A DNA stretch of 64,000 nt from positions 1-64,000 of the IMG/VR virus record IMGVR_UViG_3300031787_000029; one strand, written 5' to 3'. The stretch comes from a virus. Below, in pieces: positions 25,576-34,000 of the stretch. Numbering within the stretch: position 1 is the first letter of the stretch; each line of letters begins with the position of its first letter. The position numbers were made by a program, and so were the translations under genes. The notes beneath the pieces were generated by a model. That model worked only from the letters and a program-made list of their open reading frames with translations, made no database searches and had not been told where the DNA came from.

Positions 25576-27216
25576 ATGAGTTTATCAACCCATTTTAGAG
25601 CAGAACTAGAAGAGGAAATTGAAATTCTAGAGAATCAAAAGGATGCTATCCGAAGTGAAGTAACTTTACTAGATACCCAGCTGGATAGATATGATGTTAT
25701 AATAGAAAATATTGATAGAGATTTAGTGCCATTAATTAATGAAATTAATGTTGGTATCAATTCTGTAAAAAACGCATATGATAATAGGGTCTCTATAGGA
25801 TGCAAAAATGATCTAAGTTGGGAAGTCGTCAAACAAACTAAAGTTAGATTTGGAATAACTGAATATAATTCTGTAACATATGAAGTTAAAAAGAATTCAG
25901 ACGTATCCGAAACTACCAATTATTATGGAGTAAAGTTCTACAGAAAACCACAAAATAAAGACTATGGATCTAATGTAATAGGAGAATTCACTGGAACAAT
26001 TAGTTTGGGTTCAACAAGTTTAGCAGTAATAAGCATAGGCGGAACATCGGGTATATTAGTCGGAGACACAATCGTAGATAACATTGATGATCCAGTAATA
26101 TTTTCAAGTGGAAATCTACCAACAGTTGTTGGATTTGATACTACTTCAGAAATCGGAATCAATACAACTATCAGTGGTTCAATATCTGTTGGATCTACTA
26201 TTCTGGCTTTTACTGGAACAGGAAGCACGATTGGTATTAATACTGGAGATGCAATAGGACTTGAGTATATTTTACCAGAAAACACAACCGTTGTTGGATT
26301 TAGTACTGGATCAATTACTTCAGAAATTTGGGTTGGTGGATCTGGATTTATAACAACTTCTGTAGTTGTTCCTAGTTTAGTTTTAAGTGACTCTGCTGTT
26401 GGAAATACAACTAGTGGAATATTTAAAGTTGGCGTTGTATCGGAATTTTCTTCAATATTATTAAGTACAAGTCCAACAGCATCTGTAACTGGACAACTTT
26501 TTACAGCAATAAGAAATACTGAAATAGGCAGTTCTGTTTTCAATGAAGAGACAAATCCCATAGATCCAGTATCAATTGATTTAATGGATTTGAACAAAGC
26601 TGGACTTGGACATAAGGTAGTTTTAGTAAACAATGGAAGTCCGATTGGACCATTCCAATGGCATGAAGTCAGAGAAGATCGTGAACCAGATTGTGGAGCA
26701 AGTTTCGCTCTTTACTATCCAGGAAACGAATCATGGCCAAGTATCTCAACATTTACATATAATCCTAGCACTGGTGCATTAATTTCAGTAGCAACTACAT
26801 ATGCGTCAATAGGAGCTAGAGTAACTATTGGAGTGGGAACATTAAGTTCTAATGGTATAGGAACTATAACAAGTAAACCTGCTCGTTTTAATGGTACTGT
26901 TCCATCTGCTGGAGTATGTGCTTCATATTCAAGTAGTATTACATCCTATGAAAGTTCTCTGACAACCATTATTAATAGAAATGTTCCGAAAATTACGGAA
27001 CTTATTTCTAAATCCTCCATCTTAAGAAGACTTAGAGATAAAAAAGAAAGTGCTGCATTTTCTCTTTCTCAGGCATATGACTTTGTGGTTTCGGAAATAC
27101 AACAAGCCACTTCTGATCTAAACAATCTTAGGGTTGAAGATTTTAGTAAATATGATCCTGACAATTACAAACCAACGAGAAGGTCCACTGCAGTTGGTAT
27201 TGCGTCCGCAATTTAA
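25576..27216 (+). CDS. Structural protein with N-terminal coiled coil and beta repeats
   Basis: 546 residues. Residues 1-75 form a coiled coil (EEEIEILENQKDAIRSEV). A beta-rich Ser/Thr/Gly/Ile region follows with two related repeats around ISLGSTSLAVISIGGTSG and ISVGSTILAFTGTGSTIG. A second coiled coil closes the protein. It is the last gene of the hub operon. Likely a virion component; no T4 counterpart recognised. Confidence 0.55.
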   Translation: MSLSTHFRAELEEEIEILENQKDAIRSEVTLLDTQLDRYDVIIENIDRDLVPLINEINVGINSVKNAYDNRVSIGCKNDLSWEVVKQTKVRFGITEYNSVTYEVKKNSDVSETTNYYGVKFYRKPQNKDYGSNVIGEFTGTISLGSTSLAVISIGGTSGILVGDTIVDNIDDPVIFSSGNLPTVVGFDTTSEIGINTTISGSISVGSTILAFTGTGSTIGINTGDAIGLEYILPENTTVVGFSTGSITSEIWVGGSGFITTSVVVPSLVLSDSAVGNTTSGIFKVGVVSEFSSILLSTSPTASVTGQLFTAIRNTEIGSSVFNEETNPIDPVSIDLMDLNKAGLGHKVVLVNNGSPIGPFQWHEVREDREPDCGASFALYYPGNESWPSISTFTYNPSTGALISVATTYASIGARVTIGVGTLSSNGIGTITSKPARFNGTVPSAGVCASYSSSITSYESSLTTIINRNVPKITELISKSSILRRLRDKKESAAFSLSQAYDFVVSEIQQATSDLNNLRVEDFSKYDPDNYKPTRRSTAVGIASAI

Positions 27217-27286
27217 ACTGGCACACACCTCCACCCAACCGCAAATTTCTGTGGTATGATATTGGAGTACAACAAAATTACTCTAA

Positions 27287-27463
27287 ATGCAAATTGATCG
27301 TGATGTCTTGAAGTCCCTTCAAGAACTACAAGAAGATGTTGCCGCAGCCTTTACAGATGAAAACTTTCCAATTAGTGGTGAAGTTTACTGGACTGCTGTA
27401 GAGTGTCTTGCAACTGCAAAACTTGCAGAACTTCGTGGCGAATTGATTGCAGATGAAGTATAA
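27287..27463 (+). CDS. Small acidic protein, 58 aa
   Basis: Begins MQIDRDVLKSLQELQEDVAA; helical and acidic (ends ELRGELIADEV). A TATGAT about 27 bases upstream could be a -10 element. First gene of the aminotransferase/radical-SAM group and overlaps the next gene by 11 bases. No family recognised. Confidence 0.5.
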   Translation: MQIDRDVLKSLQELQEDVAAAFTDENFPISGEVYWTAVECLATAKLAELRGELIADEV

Positions 27464-27611
27464 GGTCGATTATAAAAAACCAAAGAAAAAAGGTTACAGT
27501 AATCAGAGTGTGATTTTCTTTAATATTGAAGATGCTATCAGGTGGGAAAATCATGTAAAAGAAAACTGTTGTATAAATGTAGAAGTAATTCCGATTTTAA
27601 ATGATGTTTGA
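27453..27611 (+). CDS. Small basic protein, 52 aa
   Basis: MKYKVDYKKPKKKGYSNQSV start, then a hydrophobic/acidic segment with a Cys-Cys pair (ENCCINVEVIPIL). It overlaps the genes on both sides. It could be an independent small protein or a partner of the enzymes downstream; nothing in it proves either. Confidence 0.5.
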   Translation: MKYKVDYKKPKKKGYSNQSVIFFNIEDAIRWENHVKENCCINVEVIPILNDV

Positions 27612-28503
27612 GAGAGTAGACTGGACACTGAAAAAAGAGTCAAATAACAAATTAGATTTGTCGAATAATGTTTGTTTTGACTCAATTTTGCAAAATCAAA
27701 TTGCAGGTCTTTTTCGCAATAAGGGTCCAGTCTGCAATCAATATGCAGATGAAGGGGTGGTTTATGACATTCTTTCAGAATATTATGAAATTTCTTCCAG
27801 ACAAATTGCAATAGGACTTGGATTGGGAGAGTTGATACCAAGAATCTTTCAACTCTATAGAGACAGAAAGTTCTCTATTATTACTCCCACATGGATGATG
27901 GCTACAGGATTCTGTGAGATTTACAATATCAATTATGTGGAGGGAATTGATACCTCTGCTGACGTATTGTATATTGCGAATCCTAATGGAATGACAGGGG
28001 AATATACACATCCAGACAAGATACGAGAGCTATTTTCTCAATTTGAATTAGTAATCATTGATGAAGCCTACGCAGAGTTTTGTGTGGAAATTGATTGTTC
28101 TCTAATTTCTTCCGCAATAACTCTTGATAATGTGATCGTATGTAAAACCTTGAGTAAAAGTCTTGCTTTACCTGGACTTAGATTTGGATATTGTTTTTCT
28201 AATGAAAAAACGATTTATGAGATCCAAAAAGTAAGACCTTCTGGTGTATGTAATACTATCATTCCTAGTATTGGAATAGAACTTTTTGAACTAATTCCTC
28301 AACATGTAAAAAGGATGTTAGACTGTAGAACGTATATCCAACGTAAATATGATTGTGTTCCATCGCACTCTAATTTTGTTTTGTTGAAGAACAAAGAAAA
28401 GTTTTTAGATTTTGTAAAATATAAAACTATCAATGGTCTACATAGAATGTCCCTTTTAGATTACAGTTCTTTTAGATATTATGAAGAGATTTCAAACCTT
28501 TGA
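27601..28503 (+). CDS. PLP-dependent aminotransferase, HisC-like (class I/II)
   Basis: 300 residues of the fold-type I aminotransferase family nearest to histidinol-phosphate aminotransferase and CobD. Seen: substrate loop ANPNGMTGEY (126-135), PLP-binding IIDEAYAEF (Asp154, Tyr157) and the PLP-lysine motif KTLSKSLALPGLRFGY (Lys186, Arg194). HisC's terminal RITIG-like Arg region is poorly kept (GLHRMSLLDYSS), and the protein is about 50 residues short of HisC. Histidine synthesis is therefore unlikely. ATG 27601 and 27604 are both possible starts. The end overlaps the radical-SAM gene by 23 bases, suggesting one pathway. Confidence 0.85.
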   Translation: MMFERVDWTLKKESNNKLDLSNNVCFDSILQNQIAGLFRNKGPVCNQYADEGVVYDILSEYYEISSRQIAIGLGLGELIPRIFQLYRDRKFSIITPTWMMATGFCEIYNINYVEGIDTSADVLYIANPNGMTGEYTHPDKIRELFSQFELVIIDEAYAEFCVEIDCSLISSAITLDNVIVCKTLSKSLALPGLRFGYCFSNEKTIYEIQKVRPSGVCNTIIPSIGIELFELIPQHVKRMLDCRTYIQRKYDCVPSHSNFVLLKNKEKFLDFVKYKTINGLHRMSLLDYSSFRYYEEISNL

Positions 28504-29227
28504 TGGAACAAGTGGAAAAGATTTAATTAATTCTACACTTAAAAGCATAGAACTAAATATAACCACTACATGTAATCGATCTTGTTCTTTTTGTCCACAT
28601 TCATGGGGATTCAAAAAAGAAGATACAAGGGAGAAATTTGTTTCATTGGATATCGTAGATAGATTTATTGAATGGTTATCAGACTATGATAATCAAATTA
28701 CGTTATGTGGTCTTGGTGAGCCCACTATGCACCCACAGATTAATGATATCCTTGATAAATTCCAAAAACTAAACAACAAAATTATTCTTGTAACTAATGG
28801 ATATAAACTAAAAGATGTTGTAAATCATTTGGGTAAAATTCGTGCAAGGGTAAGTCTATATGAAACTATGGATTTGCCGAATATTGATTGTGATATTTTG
28901 GATTACACAAATCAAGGAGAAAATGAATACTTCAATAATAGAAGTTATGGTGAAGGGATAACTAAATCATGTTATCTTCCATCATATAAAATGGTAGTAG
29001 ATACCAATGGTGGAATTTTACCTTGTGACAATAACTGGCAAGAAATTTTATACCTTGCCAATATCCAGGAGGACACATTAGAGTATGCATGGTTGGAAAA
29101 ATTCGGACCATTCAGACTAAACTGTTCCAAAGATAGAAAGTTGAATGATTACTGCAAGTCTTGTAATGCACATGGAACTCTCTATGGGGAAAGTGAAATG
29201 AGGCTCTTGACAACTGACCAAATCTGA
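28481..29227 (+). CDS. Radical SAM enzyme with SPASM/twitch-like C-terminus
   Basis: 248 residues. The cluster-binding CxxxCxxC is CNRSCSFC (Cys31, 35, 38). It is followed by CGLGEPTMHP (SAM-binding GGE-type region) and LVTNGYKL. The C-terminal part has MVVDTNGGILPCDNNW and DYCKSC, the cysteine pattern of SPASM or twitch auxiliary clusters. Such enzymes modify peptides, sugars or cofactors by radical chemistry. It overlaps the aminotransferase gene. Substrate unknown. Confidence 0.85.
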   Translation: MKRFQTFDGTSGKDLINSTLKSIELNITTTCNRSCSFCPHSWGFKKEDTREKFVSLDIVDRFIEWLSDYDNQITLCGLGEPTMHPQINDILDKFQKLNNKIILVTNGYKLKDVVNHLGKIRARVSLYETMDLPNIDCDILDYTNQGENEYFNNRSYGEGITKSCYLPSYKMVVDTNGGILPCDNNWQEILYLANIQEDTLEYAWLEKFGPFRLNCSKDRKLNDYCKSCNAHGTLYGESEMRLLTTDQI

Positions 29228-29230
29228 ACT

Positions 29231-29443
29231 ATGATGCATATGTACAAAATCAATTATGAATCCTTGAAGGAAGTTCCAGTAAAAACAACTCCAAAAAATG
29301 TACAAGAAGCCAATGAAGCTTTATTTCATGCACGAATGACTATTCCTGCCGCTGCTAAACACTGTGGAATGACCACCAAAGAAATGAAGTTGACATTTCA
29401 CGAGTTTCTGAAGTATAATCCTCCTATCTACAAACAAGAGTAG
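29231..29443 (+). CDS. Conserved cyanophage helical protein, 70 aa
   Basis: Core sequence NVQEANEALFHARMTIPAAA and CGMTTKEMKLTF looks like a small helix-turn-helix-type fold (MTIPAAAKHCGMTTKEMK reads like a recognition helix pair). It follows the radical-SAM gene by three bases and precedes tRNA-Leu. Possible DNA-binding protein; unproven. Confidence 0.55.
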   Translation: MMHMYKINYESLKEVPVKTTPKNVQEANEALFHARMTIPAAAKHCGMTTKEMKLTFHEFLKYNPPIYKQE

Positions 29444-29453
29444 AACTTTTCTT

Positions 29454-29537
29454 GGGAGCGTGGCGGAAGTGGTAGACGCACCGGACTTAAAATCCGTTGG
29501 GAGCAATCCCGTGAGAGTTCAAGTCTCTCCGTTCCTA
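29454..29537 (+). tRNA. tRNA-Leu (anticodon UAA)
   Basis: 84-nt class II tRNA. Acceptor GGGAGCG pairs with CGTTCCT, D-arm GGCGGAAGTGGTAGACGC, anticodon loop CTTAAAA (TAA), long variable arm TGGGAGCAATCCCG, T-arm GAGAG-TTCAAGT-CTCTC, discriminator A. CCA is not encoded. Reads UUA codons, common in this AT-rich phage. Confidence 0.93.
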
Positions 29538-29542
29538 CTTTA

Positions 29543-29550
29543 ATAAATAA
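29543..29550 (+). promoter_or_regulatory. T4-like late promoter box (ATAAATAA)
   Basis: Lies between tRNA-Leu and the cpeT-like gene, 19 bases before its ATG. Motif and position only. Confidence 0.4.
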
Positions 29551-29568
29551 ATCAAAATATTTCTGATC

Positions 29569-30048
29569 ATGACTATTAAAGCTAAGTTCATTTCATATTT
29601 TGAAGGTTACTTTAACAATCAAAAACAAGCTTTCCACATGCCCAGAGAGTTTGCACTTATTGAAGTAAATCATACTAAAATTTCTGCAAATAAATTTAGA
29701 GTAACTCAAAAGTATATCATTGATCAACATCCATATAGACAATCAATTATTGAAGTAACTCAAAAAGACGGAAAAATCATCTTAAAATCATATAGAGATA
29801 CAGAAGATCAACCTTATTTGAGTGGATGTGATGTAGAATTTGAATATAATGAAGAAAAGGATGAGTTTCATGGACAAAACACTTGTAAAGAGTGTTTCAT
29901 TGAAAAAAATGGTAAAAACACATATCTAGTTACTGAAGCTTATCTCGGAAAAGATTACTATACAGTAATTGATAAAGGATATGATCCCGAAACAGATTCT
30001 CAAGTTTGGGGTTCATATCACGGACATTTCCTATTTGATAGGAAATAA
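29569..30048 (+). CDS. cpeT: CpeT/CpcT-type phycobiliprotein lyase
   Basis: 159 residues with the T-type lyase pattern: YFEGYFNNQKQAFHMP, RVTQKYIIDQHPYRQSI, YLSGCDVEFEY, FHGQNTCKECFIEKNG and DPETDSQVWGSYHG. T-type lyases attach or handle bilins for phycoerythrin or phycocyanin. cpeT is a known cyanophage auxiliary gene. Length is near the family norm (about 150-200). It is flanked by two tRNA genes. It implies a host with phycobiliproteins. Confidence 0.85.
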   Translation: MTIKAKFISYFEGYFNNQKQAFHMPREFALIEVNHTKISANKFRVTQKYIIDQHPYRQSIIEVTQKDGKIILKSYRDTEDQPYLSGCDVEFEYNEEKDEFHGQNTCKECFIEKNGKNTYLVTEAYLGKDYYTVIDKGYDPETDSQVWGSYHGHFLFDRK

Positions 30049-30069
30049 TCGGAGAAATCCGATTTTTAC

Positions 30070-30143
30070 GCCTTCGTAGCTCAGTTGGATAGAGCAGGGC
30101 TTTTGTAAAGCTCAGGTCGCAAGTTCAAGTCTTGTCGGGGGCT
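30070..30143 (+). tRNA. tRNA-Thr (anticodon UGU)
   Basis: 74-nt cloverleaf. Acceptor GCCTTCG pairs with CGGGGGC (two G-U pairs), D-arm TAGCTCAGTTGGATAGAGCA, anticodon stem GGGCT/AGCTC with loop TTTGTAA (TGT), T-arm GCAAG-TTCAAGT-CTTGT. Discriminator T, CCA not encoded. Confidence 0.92.
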
Positions 30144-30163
30144 TTGAGTTAATAAAAACTTAA

Positions 30164-30334
30164 ATGTCTTTACTATCACAAAAAGATAGGGAAATCACTA
30201 TCGCCGCATTGGAAAACTACCTAATGAAACTGAGGTTAGAATCTCAGTTTGATGATTCTAAAATTACAGAAACAAACTCTCTTTTAAATTGGATTAAATT
30301 AGACTACCAAAAGAATAATTTATCAGGAAACTAA
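30164..30334 (+). CDS. Small helical protein, 56 aa
   Basis: MSLLSQKDREITIAALENYL start; helical, mixed charge, no cysteines. Lies between tRNA-Thr and the Mom-like gene. No family recognised. Confidence 0.5.
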   Translation: MSLLSQKDREITIAALENYLMKLRLESQFDDSKITETNSLLNWIKLDYQKNNLSGN

Positions 30335-30358
30335 AACAAAATAAGTAAAAATACTTAG

Positions 30359-30970
30359 ATGAAATCGGATTTTTATATAGATAGAGTTAGTAAAGATGAA
30401 ATTAAAGATCTTCTTTATACTCATCATTACTTAAAAGATGAATCCAAAGATTTCAAATCTGGGTATAACTATGGACTTTTCAAGCATCCAGACTGGGAAT
30501 GCCCTCTTAGACTTGGCGGGTGCCTTGGTGCTTGCGTTTTTACTGGTCTCCCAGTTCCAGAAATAGCAGTAGGAGCATTTGGATTAGATCGTAATGAACA
30601 ACAAGGAATCTTTGAACTCTCCAGACTTTGCATCGAACCTAGTACGCAGTCATGCGAATATAACATCACTTCTTGGTTTGTGTCACGAGCGATTAGACAA
30701 CTTCGGAAAGATACTGAAGTTAAAGCGATCATCTCTTACGCTGATAACAGTCACCATGTTGGTACAATCTATCGCGCTTGCAACTTTAAGTATTACGGTC
30801 TCACGGATAGAAAAAAAGATTTCTATTATTCAGACGGAACTAAACACTCTCGTGGAAAAGTAAAAGGACAAGAGGGTGAATGGAAAAATCGAAGCCAAAA
30901 ACACAGATATGTAATGATCTTTAATAAAGAGTTGAACGATAAACTTGCCTGGAAAGAAGTAAAGTGGTAA
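30359..30970 (+). CDS. Mom-like adenine-modification protein (GNAT fold)
   Basis: 203 residues resembling the Mu Mom family, which converts adenine in phage DNA to a carbamoylmethyl form that blocks restriction. Seen: YTHHYLK near the N-terminus (about 20-26), FELSRLCIEP (85-94), SWFVSRAIRQLRK and SYADNSHHVGTIYRACNF (126-143), the GNAT-like core shared with Mom. It ends before a strong terminator. Substrate and chemistry in this phage are inferred from the family only. Confidence 0.75.
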   Translation: MKSDFYIDRVSKDEIKDLLYTHHYLKDESKDFKSGYNYGLFKHPDWECPLRLGGCLGACVFTGLPVPEIAVGAFGLDRNEQQGIFELSRLCIEPSTQSCEYNITSWFVSRAIRQLRKDTEVKAIISYADNSHHVGTIYRACNFKYYGLTDRKKDFYYSDGTKHSRGKVKGQEGEWKNRSQKHRYVMIFNKELNDKLAWKEVKW

Positions 30971-31020
30971 TATATACTTGGTGATACTAACACCGTGACA
31001 AATCCCTTCCGTGTGACTTC

Positions 31021-31049
31021 AAAACCTCCTCTTTTTGGGGAGGTTTTTT
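31021..31049 (+). terminator. Rho-independent terminator
   Basis: AAAACCTCC / GGAGGTTTTTT hairpin ending in a T-run, between the Mom-like gene and the fibre gene. Confidence 0.88.
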
Positions 31050-31054
31050 AGTGT

Positions 31055-31062
31055 CTAAATAT
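31055..31062 (+). promoter_or_regulatory. T4-like late promoter box (CTAAATAT)
   Basis: Directly after the terminator and 34 bases before the fibre gene ATG. Probably drives the fibre/adhesin operon. Confidence 0.5.
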
Positions 31063-31096
31063 AAAAAGAATAGATTTGTCACTGTAGGATAACGCA

Positions 31097-34000
31097 ATGC
31101 CCCTAAGTAGATTAGAGAATTTCCTCAAAAATGCTGAAGGTAATATTCTTTATGTAAACCCAGCAGACTTCGATGCTACAGATAGTTTTGAAAATAGAGG
31201 TAACTCGTTAACCAGACCCTTCAGAACAATTCAAAGAGCATTAATTGAAGCGGCAAGATTTTCATACAGAGAAGGAAGAAATAACGATAAAATTGACACT
31301 ACGACTATCTTAGTTTATCCAGGAACTCACTATATTGATAATAGACCTGGACATTCTATTCAAAATGTAAGTGGATCAGCTGTATTTAAAAAATTAGTAA
31401 ACGGTGCGTGGACTACTTCTGGTGCTACCTTAACGGAATTTGATGAAAATTCAAACTTTGATATCTTTGATGAAGATAATGATTTATACAAATATAACTC
31501 GGTAGAAGGCGGTACTATTTTACCAAGAGGAACATCAATCGTTGGATTAGACCTCCGTAAAACTAAAATTCGTCCATTATATGTACCAGATCCATATAAC
31601 GATAATATTGCAAACTCCGCTATTTTCCGAGTAACTGGTACTTGTTACTTCACTGCTTTTACCATATTCGATGCTGATCCTTCAAGAGTCGCTTATAGGG
31701 ATTCCACAACAGCAAAAGTAAATCCAAATTTCTCTCACCATAAGTTAACTTGTTTTGAATATGCTGATGGTGTTAATAAAGTAATCCTTGACTCAAATAC
31801 TACGGGTCTAACTGACCTTGAAATGTATTATTATAAAATTACTTATGCCTTTGGTGATACATCTGGTAGAGGTTTACCCAACTTCCCAGTAGCTACTGGA
31901 ACTGATTTTGAACCTTCTATTGATGAATATAGAATCGTTGGAGATCTTAGATCCGATGCTATTGGTATTACAAGCATAAAAGCAGGAGATGGTGTAGTCG
32001 CTACCAAGACTATTTCGGTTAAAACTTCAGAGTCTCATGGATTGTTTAAAGATACCCCAGTGCTAATTGCGGGTATTACTACGAACTTAGAGTCATATAA
32101 TGGATCTTTCTTCGTAGCTGATGTATTAAGTGATACTGAATTTACCTATGTTTCTCCATCACAACCAACAGATCCACTACCAGATGTTGCTACATTTGTA
32201 AACTCATCAGTAATTGTAGAGTCTGATAGTACATCTTCGGCTTCTCCATATATCTTCTCATGTACGTTGAGATCCGTTTATGGTATGAACGGTCTTCATG
32301 CAGATGGATCAAAAGCAACTGGATTTAAATCCATGTTGACTGCACAATTTACTGGAATTTCTCTACAAAAAGATGATAATGCATTTATACTTTATGATCC
32401 AGAAACTGGAATTTATAATGACAATTCCACTGTAGCTGATAATGAAAAACCACTACACATAAATTCCAGAGCAATTTATAAGCCTAGTTACGAAAACGTA
32501 CACATGAAGGCATCTAACAATGCCATTATTCAGTGCGTATCTATTTTTGCTATTGGTTATGCAAAACATTTCGTTTCCGAGTCTGGTGGAGACCAGTCCA
32601 TTACAAACTCAAACTCAAACTTTGGTGCAATTTCCCTAGAGTCTTCTGGATTTAGAGGAGAATCTTTTGACAGAGATGATGTAGGATACATCACACACGT
32701 TATTCCACCAAGAGAACCTGCTCCAAGAACTTCAGCAGTTACTTGGTTACCTCTTGACGCACTAAAAATTGTCTCTGCTGCAACAACAAGTAGATTATAC
32801 ATTGCAAATTACAAATCTGCAGATATTCCACCACCAAGCCAAATTGACAGTTATAAGGTAGGTGGAAAAAGAGGAGAAGAGTTATACTTCTCTACAATTA
32901 TTGGTATAGCTCAGAGTACATTCTCTTCTCCAGTATTGATGCAAGTTCCTTCTGGAATTAGTACATCGGCTGAAAAGATCTATACCGTTGGTAGATCAGC
33001 AGGTATTAATAGTATTTCATCAAATATTATTACTCTTACCTCAAATCACCAGTTATTTAATGGAGAAAAAGTAAGAATTTATAGTGATACAGGAGAACTC
33101 CCATCAAACGTACAAAATAATAAAATTTATTATGCATTAACTAATGGTGTAGCATCTAATCAAATTAAACTCTCATCTACATTAAATGATGCCAACTCTG
33201 GAAATAATATTACTGGAATTTCAAATGGAGGGGGAGTAATAACTATTCTAAGTACTGTTTCTGATAAAAATCCAGGAGATGCAGGACACCCAATTCAATA
33301 TGATACAACTGAAAGACAGTGGTATGTACAAAGTTCCCCAACAACTTCAACTAATAAAATTTACGATGCAATTGTAGGAATCGGAACTAGTGTTCTTGGA
33401 GAAGTTACAGGTGCATGTTACATCTTAAGAAGAGTAGACAATAGAGGTATTGATGAAAGAATTTATAGATTACGTTACGTAATTCCAAAAGAATATCTTA
33501 ATGCTAGACCACCAACAGATGGATTTATTCTTCAGGAAACAAAATCAGCTGGTATTGGAAGTGCTTCGTTTGTAAGTTCAAACGTAGAAGATCCCACACA
33601 ACTAAAAAATCCAAAGATAATACTAGATGCATCATACCTATCAGGAACCGCAACAATCAAAACAGAGTTACCACATAACTTAGTTGCTGGGGACCTAGTA
33701 AAAATAACCAATGTTGTAAGTAGTAATAATACAACTGGTTCTAATGAAATACCATACAATGGTAGTTTTATAGTCAATGAAGTTCTAGGTCCAAGAGAAT
33801 TTAATTATATTGGATTAACAAGTAGTCCAGGAACGTTCTTAAATCAGACAAACCAAAGAACCACACAACAACAAATTGAAGCTCTACCTACAGTACAAAG
33901 AGAAAAATACAAAGAAAGTATTTTCATCTATAGAAGTACAGAAATTAAAAAACATATTCCAGGTTCTGATGGCCAGGATGGAATTTATAACTTAACAGCG

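Noticed and set aside
25962-26633. 223-codon minus-strand frame inside the 546-aa structural gene
   Set aside because: Shadow of the Ser/Thr/Gly-repeat coding sequence; no promoter or ribosome-binding site.
27217-27286. Sigma54-like TGGCAC promoter before the 58-aa gene
   Set aside because: The TGC half is not at the required spacing, and T4-like phages are not known to use sigma54; only a weak TATGAT remains.
27453-27611. The 52-aa protein as a RiPP precursor for the radical-SAM enzyme
   Set aside because: No leader/core pattern, no Cys/Ser/Thr-rich core beyond one Cys pair, and a Lys-rich N-terminus; kept only as a possibility within the cassette finding.
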